Assembly: GCF_030532195.1 (NCBI RefSeq)
Contig: NZ_JAUNLP010000001.1
Coordinates: forward strand, 62,001 to 126,000
DNA length: 64,000 nucleotides
DNA from: Corynebacterium sp.
GTDB taxonomy: Bacteria; Actinomycetota; Actinomycetes; Mycobacteriales; Mycobacteriaceae
Direction of reading: 5' to 3'
Shown: positions 9,034-17,669 of the stretch, one piece after another
How the letters are laid out: each line of letters opens with the position of its first letter
Numbering within the stretch: the stretch's first letter is position 1
The notes under the pieces: generated by a model
Seen by the model: the letters and a program-made list of their open reading frames with translations, nothing else
What the model was told of the DNA's origin: nothing
Databases searched by the model: none
Position numbers and translations under genes: made by a program

Positions 9034-9531
9034 ATGGCACAAACAGCATTTCAGTCCGAACCAGTACAGATTTCCGGAGAGCTTCCAGCAGTGGGCGAGA
9101 AGGCTCCGGCGTTTACGCTCACCGACGGCGACCTCGGCGAGGTTACCAATGAGACCTTCGCTGGCAAGAAGGTCGTCTACAATATCTTCCCGTCCGTAGA
9201 TACCGGCGTCTGCGCCGCATCGGTGCGCCACTTTAATGAGGACGCCGCGGGGCTGGACAACACTGTCGTAGTTAATGTCTCCCGTGACCTGCCGTTTGCA
9301 CTTGGTCGCTTCTGCGCGGCAGAGAACATTGACAACGCCAAGATTGCCTCTGACTTCCGCCATGGCTTCGGTGAAGCATTCGGCGTCGTGCAGCAGGACG
9401 GTCCGCTGGCCGGCCTGCTGGCTCGCGCGGTTGTCGTAACCGACGAGGAAGGCAAGGTCATCTACACGCAGTTGGTCGATGAAATCAGCACTGAGCCCGA
9501 TTACGAAGCCGCATTGGCTGCACTGAAGTAG
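9034..9531 (+). CDS. tpx: Thiol peroxidase (atypical 2-Cys peroxiredoxin)
   Basis: At 165 residues the protein has the family length. The peroxidatic cysteine is C60 in the motif [12 protein letters not shown], and the resolving cysteine C94 lies in [10 protein letters not shown], the spacing of Tpx-type enzymes. It reduces hydrogen peroxide and organic peroxides in the cytosol using thioredoxin, and in mycothiol-containing bacteria possibly mycoredoxin. The start follows ACAGGGAT. It converges on the CBS-domain operon, with a hairpin between the stops. Confidence 0.96.
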   Translation: MAQTAFQSEPVQISGELPAVGEKAPAFTLTDGDLGEVTNETFAGKKVVYNIFPSVDTGVCAASVRHFNEDAAGLDNTVVVNVSRDLPFALGRFCAAENIDNAKIASDFRHGFGEAFGVVQQDGPLAGLLARAVVVTDEEGKVIYTQLVDEISTEPDYEAALAALK

Positions 9532-9565
9532 CTCGGAGGAAAGTTCGTCGCTTCGTCGCTTAAGG

Positions 9566-9597
9566 GGCTACGCTGCTTGAGAAGCTACGCCGTAGCC
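9566..9597. terminator. Hairpin overlapping the end of the CBS-domain gene, facing tpx
   Basis: GGCTACG at 9566-9572 pairs with CGTAGCC at 9591-9597, with secondary GCTACG copies inside the loop. The right arm lies in the last codons of the leftward CBS gene. No U-tract is seen. It may end both converging transcripts. Confidence 0.35.
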
Positions 9598-10673
9598 TGA
9601 CGAACCTCACCGACGAGTTCTTCAAGCACGTCCTCGAGCGCGACAATTCCGCTGGCCGCCGGGGCAGAACCCGAGGCTGCGCCAGCAGCTGTAGCGGAGG
9701 CATCCTCGACCAGTGCGAAGTGAGCTTGCTCTTTCTGCATCAGGCGCATGACCTCTTGGAGCTTGGCATCGGACCTTACGGTCGCGAACCTGCGGATCAT
9801 GTGCTGCGGGAAGGTGTGGTCGCGGTGATCGTCGTCAAGCGAGAGAAGATCCTTGACGTGGACGTAGCCGATGATGTTGGCAAGCTCGTTGGAGCGTGCG
9901 CCACCTTCGACAACAGGGAAGCGGGAGAAGCGCGTGCGTGCTGCCAGCTGCTCGATGTCGGCGACGGTGGCGTCGGCGGGCACGGTGACGAGCGTCGCCG
10001 GCTTCATGATGACATCAGCTGCGGTGAGATGTTCGAAGCCGAGGGCCTTGTGGAGCAGGGCGAGCTCGTCGTTGTCGAGTAGGCCTTGGCGGCCGGATTC
10101 GGCAACGAAATCCTGTACCTGACTTGCGGTGAAGGAGGAATCGACCTCGTCTTTCGGCGTGGCGCGAAAGACCTTGCGCACAACGAAATTCGCCGTGGTA
10201 TTCATCGCCCAAATGATGGGGCCCAAAATGCGCACGAGGAAATAGAGCGGAATCGCGACGAACTTAGCAGTGGGGCTAGGCATCGAGATTGCAATGTTCT
10301 TCGGCACCATTTCGCCGACGACCATGTGCAAAAACGTGACGATGAGCAGCGCCAATACCAGCGCCACTACATGCGACGTACTCGCCGGCAGGCCCAAATC
10401 CACCATGAAAGGTTCGAAGAAGTGGGCGATGGCAGGCTCGCCGACCGCGCCAATGAGTAGGGAACAGGCGGTAATGCCCAGCTGCGTGGCGGCGAGTGAC
10501 ACCGATACGTTTTCGATACCGCGCAGCGCGTACTTTGCGCTGGTAGAACCGTCGACTGCGTCAGGTTCAATCTGGTCGCGGCGAGCCGAGACCATCGCAA
10601 ACTCCGCCGCCACGAACCAGGCGTTGAGGGCAAGAAGCAGGACTAGAGTGATAAGTGATGCAGATGTTGACAT
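9585..10673 (-). CDS. CNNM/DUF21 transmembrane protein with CBS pair (HlyC/CorC family, short form)
   Basis: The 362-residue protein has an N-terminal DUF21 membrane domain: SLITLVLLLALNAWFVAAEF, then LGITACSLLIGAVGEPAIA and hydrophobic helices to about residue 150. A CBS pair follows, with DVIMKPATLVTVPADATVADI and FALVEDASA...GIVALEDVLEELVGE. The C-terminal CorC_HlyC domain present in its upstream partner is absent here. Family members are linked to magnesium or cobalt extrusion, or to ion homeostasis. The ATG at 10673 has GGAGG upstream and lies two bases after the stop of the partner gene, so the pair is an operon. Confidence 0.85.
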   Translation of the reverse strand: MSTSASLITLVLLLALNAWFVAAEFAMVSARRDQIEPDAVDGSTSAKYALRGIENVSVSLAATQLGITACSLLIGAVGEPAIAHFFEPFMVDLGLPASTSHVVALVLALLIVTFLHMVVGEMVPKNIAISMPSPTAKFVAIPLYFLVRILGPIIWAMNTTANFVVRKVFRATPKDEVDSSFTASQVQDFVAESGRQGLLDNDELALLHKALGFEHLTAADVIMKPATLVTVPADATVADIEQLAARTRFSRFPVVEGGARSNELANIIGYVHVKDLLSLDDDHRDHTFPQHMIRRFATVRSDAKLQEVMRLMQKEQAHFALVEDASATAAGAASGSAPAASGIVALEDVLEELVGEVRQATA

Positions 10674-10675
10674 CG

Positions 10676-12031
10676 CTAGACCTCCTGCCTGTCAACGTGA
10701 ACGCGAACGCGACCAACGCGGTGACGCGCCATGCGCTCGACACGGAAAGTGACATCGGCAGTGGTGGGCAAATTCTCCTCGTCTACGTTTTCGTGGTCAG
10801 TTGCCTCGACCGTAATGGTGTCACCAAAACGCGGCATACGGTCGAGTTTCTCCGTGATAAAGCCGCCAATTGTGTCAGATTCTTCGCCCTCTGGCAGGAC
10901 GAGATTTAAAATCTCACCAAGCTCATCCGGGCGCATGAGTCCGGAAATAATCACGGTATTCGGGCTGATGTGGCTGTAGAGAAGCGAGCGATTGTCCTGC
11001 TCATCGTCGATTTCGCCGACGATTTCCTCCACCAGATCCTCCAGCGTGACAATTCCATCAGTGCCGCCATACTCATCGACAACGACTGCAAACTGATACG
11101 CATCCTCACGAAGCTGGCGCATCAGTGGGTCCAATGTGGTGGAATCGTTGACTACTAGCACTTCTTTAGCCAGGCTCGCGGCGGACGTCGTCAAGCGCTT
11201 GTCATATGGCAGTGCGAGCAGATCCGTGTAATGAATAACGCCGCGGATGTCGTCGACGCTCTCGCCAATCACCGGGAACCGCGCGTGGCCGGACTCGGCC
11301 ACGATGTCCAACATCTCCGCAACGTTTTGATCCTGGACAAACACAATCTGTGGGCGAGGGGTCATCACATCCGCCGCCGTGCGCTCGCCGAACTCAATCG
11401 ACCGTGCCACCAGCTCCGCCGTCTGCGGGTTGATCGTTCCCTCATCGCCAGAGCGCGTGACGACGGCACGGAGTTCCTCCGCCGTCCTGGCACTTGCAAC
11501 CTCTTCTTCGGGGGAAAAGCCGAGCTTTTTCAGAATCCAATTGGCCGAGCTATTGAGCAGCCACACCAGCCAACCAAATGCGAACATAAACAAATTTTGC
11601 GGCCTGACCACGAGGTTTGCGACGCGCTGCGGCTGTGCAATGGCCCAGTTTTTTGGTACGAGTTCGCCGAAGACCATCTGCGTAAAAGTAGCGATGATAA
11701 ATGCGCCGGTAGTGCTGATGGCCGTGACAGTTGCCGTGGAAATCTCGGAGCCTGCAAATGCAGCCTGCAGAAGCACACCGAGGGAGGGGCCTGTGAGAAA
11801 GCCTGCGAGAAGACTGGTGACGGTAATGCCGAGCTGCGCACCAGAAAGATTCGTGGAAGTCTTGGACAGAGCCTTGTCTACCAAGCTCGCTGAGGCGGAA
11901 CCGGACTTCGCGGCCTTTCGGACATCATTTCGGTTGACCGTGAGATAGGAAAACTCAACGGCGACGAAGATGGCGTTGGCAATGACGAGAAGTATAAAGG
12001 CGGCAAGAACAATAAGTGCCGATGAAATCAC
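10676..12031 (-). CDS. CNNM/DUF21 transmembrane protein with CBS pair and CorC_HlyC domain (hemolysin-like)
   Basis: The 451-residue protein carries a DUF21 domain ([22 protein letters not shown] at the N-terminus, [17 protein letters not shown]). A CBS pair ([39 protein letters not shown]) and a C-terminal CorC/HlyC associated domain ([20 protein letters not shown]) follow. It is an inner-membrane protein of the family associated with divalent cation transport and wrongly named hemolysin in older work. The start is GTG 12031, without a strong SD. The intergenic region above it contains an AT-rich palindrome and a TATAAT box. Confidence 0.85.
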   Translation of the reverse strand: MISSALIVLAAFILLVIANAIFVAVEFSYLTVNRNDVRKAAKSGSASASLVDKALSKTSTNLSGAQLGITVTSLLAGFLTGPSLGVLLQAAFAGSEISTATVTAISTTGAFIIATFTQMVFGELVPKNWAIAQPQRVANLVVRPQNLFMFAFGWLVWLLNSSANWILKKLGFSPEEEVASARTAEELRAVVTRSGDEGTINPQTAELVARSIEFGERTAADVMTPRPQIVFVQDQNVAEMLDIVAESGHARFPVIGESVDDIRGVIHYTDLLALPYDKRLTTSAASLAKEVLVVNDSTTLDPLMRQLREDAYQFAVVVDEYGGTDGIVTLEDLVEEIVGEIDDEQDNRSLLYSHISPNTVIISGLMRPDELGEILNLVLPEGEESDTIGGFITEKLDRMPRFGDTITVEATDHENVDEENLPTTADVTFRVERMARHRVGRVRVHVDRQEV

Positions 12032-12156
12032 GCAGCATCACTCGCGAGCGACGCGTTGATTGATGTGCGGGTGGTACTTCGATATTCGTCGTTGGAACCA
12101 GGCGTGTCCGACGTATCGGATAAGTCTGTTGTGTCTGAGCGTTCAGGCATGGGGCA

Positions 12157-12162
12157 ATTATA
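12157..12162 (-). promoter_or_regulatory. Candidate -10 box of the CBS-protein operon
   Basis: A perfect TATAAT occurs on the minus strand at 12162-12157, about 126 bp upstream of the GTG at 12031. No good -35 is found at 16-18 bp spacing, which is common for corynebacterial promoters. An AT-rich palindrome is 51 bp farther upstream. Confidence 0.4.
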
Positions 12163-12212
12163 CAGACGGTTGCTGCTTATGGGGAGGGATGGGAGTCTAT
12201 GGCCAAAATGTC

Positions 12213-12226
12213 ATAATGTATATTAT
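12213..12226. promoter_or_regulatory. AT-rich palindrome, candidate operator
   Basis: ATAATGTATATTAT is a 14-bp palindrome with one mismatched pair. It is flanked by two direct copies of GGCCAAA (12201 and 12228) and an adjoining CCAAATATTGG. The region is conspicuously AT-rich against its surroundings and lies upstream of the CBS-protein operon. The binding protein is unknown. Confidence 0.35.
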
Positions 12227-12289
12227 CGGCCAAATATTGGAAGTGGGTTGGCCTGGGGGTTTGCGTACGCTGAGCTCAAGCTCTTTGGG

Positions 12290-12508
12290 CTAAGCCTCTT
12301 CAGTCTTCTCGGCTGCGGCCTGCTCATCGGCATTGCGAACGGCAATCTCTTCGCGCAGTCGCTTGTTCTGCCACAGCGTCATGCCAACAAGAAGGAACCC
12401 GACGGCCACTAGCCACCACACGTGTTCATATGCCATGAATGCAATAAAGACGACGAGCAATACCATTCGCAGCTTGCGAGCGAGCAACATGGCTTCGTAA
12501 GTGTTCAT
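12290..12508 (-). CDS. Small membrane protein, function unknown
   Basis: The 72-residue product starts MNTYEAMLLARKLR, then has one or two hydrophobic helices (MVLLVVFIAFMAYEHVWWLVAVGFLLVGM is the hydrophobic core, split by EH). It ends in a charged acidic tail with NADEQAAAEKTEEA. The start at 12508 is set by AGAGGAG five bases upstream. No family was recognised. It may share a transcript with the CBS operon 258 bp downstream, or be monocistronic. Confidence 0.6.
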   Translation of the reverse strand: MNTYEAMLLARKLRMVLLVVFIAFMAYEHVWWLVAVGFLLVGMTLWQNKRLREEIAVRNADEQAAAEKTEEA

Positions 12509-12592
12509 TGAACTCCTCTGGTTTTCGGGAATGTCGGGCAATGGGCTCCATAATGCCCTAATTTGGCTTTGTCAGAACCTTGCCGCTTTTAT

Positions 12593-12603
12593 GTCACAGT
12601 GAC
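12593..12603. repeat. Perfect 11-bp palindrome
   Basis: GTCACAGTGAC is a perfect inverted repeat with a single central base. It is about 85 bp upstream of the small membrane protein and next to the terminator of the YceI gene. It could be an operator; no known corynebacterial consensus was matched. Confidence 0.3.
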
Positions 12604-12605
12604 GT

Positions 12606-12650
12606 AAAAGGGCAGAAAACCGCAGGTAAAACACCTCAATTTTCTGCCCT
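12606..12650 (-). terminator. Intrinsic terminator of the YceI gene
   Basis: Perfect 11-bp arms, AGGGCAGAAAA (12609-12619) and TTTTCTGCCCT (12640-12650), enclose a nested AGGT/ACCT stem. On the minus strand the stem is followed by TTTT at 12609-12606. It lies 48 bp past the YceI stop. Confidence 0.75.
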
Positions 12651-12697
12651 ATCTATTGAGACGCACAAACCGTCTCTACCGACTCTGCGTTTTTCGT

Positions 12698-13396
12698 CTA
12701 TTCCTGCTTTTCCGCGACAATGCGCAGATTCAGCTCGCCTTCCTCGGCGATGGATGCAGCGACAAACTGTGGCAGGCGCACGTTGTAGTCCAGGCGGTTG
12801 ATTGGCAGATCGCCAGACAGCAACACGAGGTTCTCGGTGCGTGCGGCCTTCATGGTGACCGTGACATCGTTGGTGATGCCACGAATGGTCAGACGTCCTG
12901 GAATCTCCACATTGGCCCACTGGCCGTTATCCGGAATCTTCGAGACATCAATCGGATCCGACAGTTCGAACTTCGCCTCTGGATACTGTTCAACATTGAA
13001 AATGTTGTTGCGCACATTGATGTCACGGCGTTCGATATCGCTCGTCAGGGTTGCCATGTCAACTACAATCGAGGCGTCCCGAAGCTTGTTGTCAGAAACC
13101 TTGAGCTGGCCGGTGACATCGTGTGTCGATCCGGATGTCGTGCGCTTGCTGCCAGGCAGGACCTCGTTAAAAGTAAAGCCCACAGACGTGTTCTGGGTAT
13201 CATCTCCACCAACAATTTCCCACGTTCCATTGGCATCCGTGGTGGCTGCAGGAAGCTCCTGGGCCTCGAAATCACCAGTACGCACCCCCTCGTGAGTGAA
13301 TACGCGGTACAGAACCGGCCCCACAACAACGATGGCGAGCGCCACAACAGCAACAGCAATTAAAGTAATTACTGATTTACGAACACCAGAATTCAT
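12698..13396 (-). CDS. YceI-domain lipid/isoprenoid-binding protein, membrane-anchored
   Basis: The 232-residue protein begins with an uncleaved signal anchor (VITLIAVAVVALAIVVVGPVL, residues about 8-28). A YceI lipocalin-like barrel follows: GTWEIVGGDDTQNTSVGF, IVVDMATLTSDIERRD, EQYPEAKFELSD, GRLTIRGITNDVTV. YceI domains bind isoprenoid or polyprenyl lipids, so an extracytoplasmic lipid-handling role is likely. The ATG at 13396 has TTAGGA eight bases upstream; an ATG at 13405 lacks SD spacing. It is followed by a strong terminator. Confidence 0.85.
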   Translation of the reverse strand: MNSGVRKSVITLIAVAVVALAIVVVGPVLYRVFTHEGVRTGDFEAQELPAATTDANGTWEIVGGDDTQNTSVGFTFNEVLPGSKRTTSGSTHDVTGQLKVSDNKLRDASIVVDMATLTSDIERRDINVRNNIFNVEQYPEAKFELSDPIDVSKIPDNGQWANVEIPGRLTIRGITNDVTVTMKAARTENLVLLSGDLPINRLDYNVRLPQFVAASIAEEGELNLRIVAEKQE

Positions 13397-13423
13397 AGTG
13401 TTCATCCTAACGTCTTTACCCCT

Positions 13424-13816
13424 CTATGGGATAAACCGTTCTACTTCGCGCGTTTTCATTATCAATTCGGTTGTGATGTCCGCAATAACGGCCGTGTCCA
13501 TGCCGTCGTCAAGCGCTGTCTTCAAATCCTCTGCCAGGCAGCGAATTTCGAAGAGCCCATCCCCCACCCGCTGGACGACGGTTCCGGCAGCCGACGACGA
13601 TGATTGATTCGTGGCGGTATGAGTGGCCAGCTCGGATGTGAGCTGCATGGCGACGGGCCTGGATGCGCCTTTGGCGACTCCCGTGCGCTTTTCATACGCG
13701 CGCTGGCGGCATGCTTGGCTGCAGAATTTTCGACGGCGACCACGGTTGGAGACTTCCATTTCGCGGCCGCACCATTGGCAATGAGCAATCGCTGTACTGG
13801 GCTTTTGATCGGTCAC
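13424..13816 (-). CDS. Small zinc-finger-like protein, function unknown
   Basis: The 130-residue product has a Cys4 cluster near its start: C13-X2-C16 and C32-X3-C36, within HCQWCG and RRRKFCSQACRQRAYEKR, preceded by H12. The basic stretch between and after the cysteines suggests nucleic-acid binding. The C-terminal half (GLFEIRCLAEDLKTALDDG...MKTREVERF) is probably helical. The start is GTG 13816. It is divergent from rbpA, sharing an 81-bp promoter region, and lies 27 bp before the YceI gene. Conserved-looking, but no function can be named. Confidence 0.65.
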   Translation of the reverse strand: MTDQKPSTAIAHCQWCGREMEVSNRGRRRKFCSQACRQRAYEKRTGVAKGASRPVAMQLTSELATHTATNQSSSSAAGTVVQRVGDGLFEIRCLAEDLKTALDDGMDTAVIADITTELIMKTREVERFIP

Positions 13817-13817
13817 A

Positions 13818-13858
13818 GGAACCGATTATGGCACGAGTGGCGGTTTAACCGTTATAAT
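13818..13858 (+). promoter_or_regulatory. rbpA promoter region: TATAAT box plus possible SigH/SigR-type element
   Basis: A perfect TATAAT lies at 13853-13858, about 40 bp before the rbpA start. Overlapping it, GGAAC (13818-13822) and GTT (13843-13845) resemble the GGAAT...GTT consensus of thiol-stress sigma factors, but with 20 bp between, one more than the usual 18-19. The first element is good; the second is speculative. Confidence 0.5.
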
Positions 13859-13897
13859 GTGAGGTCTAGTATTTCTACCAAAGGGGGTACGTTCCAC

Positions 13898-14287
13898 ATG
13901 GCAGATCGAGTTCTTCGTGGTAGCCGCATGGGCGCCGTATCGTATGAGACCGATCGTGATCATGACCTCGCACCGCGAATGATGGTCCGCTACCGCACTG
14001 AATCCGGTGAAATCTTTGAGGTTCCTTTCGCAGATGACGCGGAAGTTCCGGGTGAATGGCTGTGCAAGAATGGTCAAATCGGTGAGCTGGTTGAGGGCGA
14101 AGGTACTGAGGCCAAGCCGGTAAAGCCACCGAGGACCCACTGGGATATGCTCCGTGAGCGTCGCTCTATTGAGGAGCTCGATGTGTTGCTCGATGAGCGC
14201 ATTGACTTGCTGCGCAAGCGTCGTCGCAACGCCGCTCGCTTGCTGAAGCAGCAGAAGGAAGCTGAAGAAGCGGAGCAGAAGGCTTAG
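13898..14287 (+). CDS. rbpA: RNA polymerase-binding protein RbpA
   Basis: At 129 residues it is typical of RbpA. The N-terminal signature VLRGSRMGAVSYETDRDH is followed by the core tail region (RMMVRYRTESGEIFEVPFA) and the sigma-interacting helix (RTHWDMLRERRSIEELDVLL). It binds the beta subunit and the housekeeping sigma factor and stabilises open complexes. Only one cysteine remains (WLCKNG), so the zinc site of Streptomyces RbpA is not formed, as in mycobacteria. The start follows AAGGGGG ten bases upstream. A strong bidirectional terminator follows. Confidence 0.95.
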   Translation: MADRVLRGSRMGAVSYETDRDHDLAPRMMVRYRTESGEIFEVPFADDAEVPGEWLCKNGQIGELVEGEGTEAKPVKPPRTHWDMLRERRSIEELDVLLDERIDLLRKRRRNAARLLKQQKEAEEAEQKA

Positions 14288-14345
14288 TTGCCAGGTTCTT
14301 GCTATCGCATTGGCGCGTTATTGCGGGGCTTCTCGCAAGATAAAT

Positions 14346-14394
14346 AAAAGTACAGCACCCAAGCTGAATTGAACGGCTTGGGTGCTGTACTTTT
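14346..14394. terminator. Bidirectional intrinsic terminator between rbpA and ppm1
   Basis: Perfect 19-bp arms run from AAAAGTACAGCACCCAAGC (14346-14364) to GCTTGGGTGCTGTACTTTT (14376-14394), with an 11-base loop. A U-tract is available in both directions. It is the strongest terminator in the window. Confidence 0.9.
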
Positions 14395-14446
14395 TGCTTT
14401 TTATGCGTGCTCGGCCGAATTTAACTGTTAACGGTATTCGAAACCG

Positions 14447-15262
14447 TTACTTTCGGAAGCGCTGCTCCACCTCGTGCTTGGTCAAGCGACCGAGTTCCTT
14501 AGCCAGGTTCATCAGCTGCTTCGAACGGTGCTGAATGCCCCACTTGGTCACCTGCAGCAGCGACTGCTTCACAAAGCTGCCGTCCATCTTTGACTCGCCG
14601 AACTCGCGCTCGGTAAAGGTAATCGGCACCTCTTCAACCAGGAAACCAGCCTGGACAGCCTCATAGGCAAGCTCGGTCTGGAACAGGTACGCAGCCTTGC
14701 CAATGTTGTCAAGATCGAGGGTTTCCAGAACTTCCCGTCGATAAGCGCGGTAGCCTGCGGTGATGTCGGAGATGCCCGCGCCGAGCGCCAACGAGATGTA
14801 GATATTGCCGCCGCGGGAGAGAATCTGGCGGCTCATCGGCCAGTTCACGGTCTCACCACCAGGGACGTAACGCGAACCGATGACGACATCCGCGCCGTCC
14901 TCCAGTGCCTCCAGCAGAAGGTGGAACTGCTCAGGTGCGTGAGAGCCATCGGCGTCCATCTCGCAGAGAACCTGGTAGTCGCGCTCAAGACCCCACGCGA
15001 AGCCCGCACGGTAGGCGCCCCACAGACCGCCCTTGCCTTTGCGATGCATGACGAAGATGTGCTCTTCCCCATCGTTATTCGCCTTGTCAGCTGCCGCGAT
15101 TTCGTCGGCGAGCTCACCGGTGCCATCGGGCGAGGAGTCATCGACAACCAAAATATCGACGCTCGGCTCCGCTGCGCGCAGGCGTGCGATAACACCCGGA
15201 AGGTTCTCCCGCTCGTTGAAAGTGGGGATGACAACCAGCGTCGACTCATTCAGGGCAGTCAC
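14447..15262 (-). CDS. ppm1: Polyprenol monophosphomannose synthase (GT2 family)
   Basis: The 271-residue family-2 glycosyltransferase has DDSSPDGT at 41-48 and the catalytic DADGSH at 103-108, with [13 protein letters not shown] and the [11 protein letters not shown] acceptor-side motif. It transfers mannose from GDP-mannose to polyprenol phosphate at the cytoplasmic face, giving the donor for lipoarabinomannan and protein O-mannosylation. It lacks the multi-pass C-terminus of some DPM enzymes. The GTG start at 15262 has GGAG eight bases upstream. lnt lies 12 bp upstream; in M. tuberculosis the two activities are fused in one Ppm1 polypeptide, while here they are separate genes. Confidence 0.92.
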   Translation of the reverse strand: MTALNESTLVVIPTFNERENLPGVIARLRAAEPSVDILVVDDSSPDGTGELADEIAAADKANNDGEEHIFVMHRKGKGGLWGAYRAGFAWGLERDYQVLCEMDADGSHAPEQFHLLLEALEDGADVVIGSRYVPGGETVNWPMSRQILSRGGNIYISLALGAGISDITAGYRAYRREVLETLDLDNIGKAAYLFQTELAYEAVQAGFLVEEVPITFTEREFGESKMDGSFVKQSLLQVTKWGIQHRSKQLMNLAKELGRLTKHEVEQRFRK

Positions 15263-15274
15263 TCGTGATTCTCC

Positions 15275-16930
15275 TTAGTGCATGTTCTGCTCAGTATCCC
15301 GGCCATCACTTACGCCCGCAGTCTTGTCTCCGCGGCGACGCACGACGGCACCAACCACACAAAGAATACCGAATGCAGTCAGAAGACCTTCAATCCACGC
15401 CCCGTAGCGCGCGGCAAAGGTCAGGTGGGAGTACTGAGGCAAAGTCTCGGTCAGCACTTTTTGCTCAAAGATTTCGCTGTGCTTTACGACGTCTCCGTGC
15501 GCGTCCACAATCGCGCTAACGCCACTGGTTGCGGCAACAGCCGTGGACCGCTGGAACTCCATGGCGCGCATGCGACTCATGGCCAGCTGCTGGTAGGTCA
15601 TGTCGGTAAAGCCAAAGGTGGCGTTGTTGGTGGGAGTCGCCAGCATGGTGGCACCATTGCTGACCGCGTTGCGGAAGGCGTCGTCGAAGACAACCTCGTA
15701 GCAGGTGGCGATGCCGAGATTGACTTTCTTCAGGCCATCCGTGCCAGGTGTGGTGACCACTCCGGGGCCGTCGCCAGGCGTCATATCGCCGGCGTGATCA
15801 ACCATGTCGGAGAAGTGGCGGAGTAATTCGCGGTACGGCATGGTTTCACCGAAGGGCTGGAGATAAATCTTCTCGTGGCGGTCGCCGGGGCCTGTGCCCG
15901 GATTCCAGACCACCATGGTGTTTTGCGTGCCATTGGCGTAGGAGAAGGTGCCGACCACGATGGGAGCGCCGATATTCATAGCGGCTTCATCGATGATGCG
16001 GGCGGCTTCGCTATCAGTAAATGGGCTGACATCCGAGGAGTTCTCGGGCCAGATGACGATATCCGGCTGCTCCGCTGTACCACTGCGAACCTGGCGCGCC
16101 AGTTCATTGGTGGCATCGGCGTGGTTTTGCAGCACTGCTCGTCGCTGTGCATTGAATTCCAAGCCAAGACGTGGCACATTGCCCTGGATGACAGCCACCC
16201 GCGTGTTGTCACTGGCAGCGGGCTTAGGAAGCGGTTGCGTCCAAGTGGGAAGCGCCCAGCCAATAAAGAGTGCGCCGACGACCAGTACAGCAGCCGTGGC
16301 GAATTTGCGTGCCACCAGTGACACCAGGCTCGCGCCCACACAGGCGGCGAGGAATGAAACCAGGGCTGTGCTTCCCAACACAACAGCTGGGGCTAGGGGG
16401 CCATCGACCTGACCCCAGGCCAAGCGCAGCCAGGGGAAGCCGCCAAATGGCCAGCGAGCAAGCAGCGCCTCCCCTGCCACCAGTGTTGCCGACATGCCGA
16501 GAAGCTTTAGCCACAGTGGGAACGTGGACCGCCCAATGGCCCACATTGCAAGTGCTGCGGGAATGGCAAGTACACCGAGCACCAGAGACAGTGCGACATA
16601 CGGCATGATGCCGACAAACGAGCCAATCCATGGCAGGGAAAATAATGCAGTGGCACTTGCCCAGAGGAAACCGACCAGCACACCTGACTTCCAGTCAGCG
16701 GCGGTGAGCAGTGCGGCAATCAGCAGAGCCAGGCCAATCCAGGCAGCCCACCACCAACCAAGTGGTGCGTAGCTTAAAAACTGCAGGCCACCGGCAATGA
16801 TGGCGGCGAGGATGAGAATAAGACGCTGCTTCCAGGGGGAAAGCGCGCAAAAGCGCGCCTGCCAGCGAGTGGGAATCTGCTGCGCGGTTTCTTCTTTCTC
16901 GCTGGAGCGCGCTTGGCGGTTGTTATGCAC
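15275..16930 (-). CDS. lnt: Apolipoprotein N-acyltransferase (Ppm2-like)
   Basis: The 551-residue protein has six or more membrane helices in residues 34-230, then a nitrilase-fold periplasmic domain. The expected Glu-Lys-Cys triad is present: E296 in IVIWPENSSD, K354 in HEKIYLQPFGE, and C410 in LGIATCYEVVF. It N-acylates the lipid-modified cysteine of lipoproteins. In actinobacteria it also associates with Ppm1. The start is GTG 16930, with no convincing SD, so a slightly different start is possible. It is cotranscribed with ppm1. Confidence 0.92.
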   Translation of the reverse strand: MHNNRQARSSEKEETAQQIPTRWQARFCALSPWKQRLILILAAIIAGGLQFLSYAPLGWWWAAWIGLALLIAALLTAADWKSGVLVGFLWASATALFSLPWIGSFVGIMPYVALSLVLGVLAIPAALAMWAIGRSTFPLWLKLLGMSATLVAGEALLARWPFGGFPWLRLAWGQVDGPLAPAVVLGSTALVSFLAACVGASLVSLVARKFATAAVLVVGALFIGWALPTWTQPLPKPAASDNTRVAVIQGNVPRLGLEFNAQRRAVLQNHADATNELARQVRSGTAEQPDIVIWPENSSDVSPFTDSEAARIIDEAAMNIGAPIVVGTFSYANGTQNTMVVWNPGTGPGDRHEKIYLQPFGETMPYRELLRHFSDMVDHAGDMTPGDGPGVVTTPGTDGLKKVNLGIATCYEVVFDDAFRNAVSNGATMLATPTNNATFGFTDMTYQQLAMSRMRAMEFQRSTAVAATSGVSAIVDAHGDVVKHSEIFEQKVLTETLPQYSHLTFAARYGAWIEGLLTAFGILCVVGAVVRRRGDKTAGVSDGRDTEQNMH

Positions 16931-16980
16931 TTGGATAGGGAAACTCTCTGTGTCGCTTGAGCCGTACCGCTGGTTTGCGG

Positions 16981-17604
16981 CTAGCGCTTCTTGCTGTCGT
17001 CCTGGTCATCATCCCAGGTATTATCCGGCGCCGGCGGAACAATTTTGTCCTGCGGGAAATTGCGGAAGTCATCCGACCGGGAGCCGCTCTGACCTCCACT
17101 CTGGAAGCCACCGGGGAAACCGCCCTGGAAACCACCGTCAGCGCCTGGTGGGCGCACGCCGTACTGAGAAACGATAACCATGCTGCGATCGGCCAGCTTA
17201 CGCATGGACATCAACATGGTGGCAGAAGCGGTCTTGCGGATCAGCCACCGCACGGGTGGTAGCACCATGAGGAAGCCAACGATTGTCGACACCACGCCCG
17301 GCAGCGCCAGCAGCCAGGAGCCGACCAACAGAATTGCCGAGTCCGCAACAAAGCTGCCCGCGCCCTTGGCCGAGCGCTTGATGGCCTCTTCTGGATGCTT
17401 CTCACCGTATTCAGTCAGCGTCGAGGAAGTATCCATCAGAAGCTTCTGGTAGATTCGCTTGAACTCGAAGGCAGCGAACATCAATCCCACCACGAATAGG
17501 CCAATGACCAGCAGAACCGTCCAGCCGTAGCCAATCCACTCACCGAGACCAATAAAGGCCGCAATCTCGGCGATGAGGTAAATAATCGTGAACCACTTGC
17601 TCAT
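16981..17604 (-). CDS. fxsA: FxsA family membrane protein
   Basis: The 207-residue protein opens with the FxsA core: WFTIIYLIAEIAAFIGLGEW, then GWTVLLVIGLFVVGLMFA and ILLVGSWLLALPGVVSTIVG. These give three to four membrane helices within residues 1-120. The C-terminus is a glycine/proline-rich cytosolic tail (GADGGFQGGFPGGFQSGG). FxsA homologues are associated with suppression of phage exclusion in E. coli; the corynebacterial role is unknown. The start MSKWF at 17604 fits family N-termini. It is 50 bp upstream of lnt in the same direction. Confidence 0.85.
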   Translation of the reverse strand: MSKWFTIIYLIAEIAAFIGLGEWIGYGWTVLLVIGLFVVGLMFAAFEFKRIYQKLLMDTSSTLTEYGEKHPEEAIKRSAKGAGSFVADSAILLVGSWLLALPGVVSTIVGFLMVLPPVRWLIRKTASATMLMSMRKLADRSMVIVSQYGVRPPGADGGFQGGFPGGFQSGGQSGSRSDDFRNFPQDKIVPPAPDNTWDDDQDDSKKR

Positions 17605-17669
17605 GACTTCCAGTGTAATCATGAGCAAGCGGCAAGGTTGCGGCTAGCAGTGGTGACTACTTGCGGCTA

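Noticed and set aside
12056..12412. 118-residue plus-strand frame spanning the CBS-operon promoter region
   Set aside because: It overlaps the small membrane gene antisense, has no SD and no protein-like pattern.
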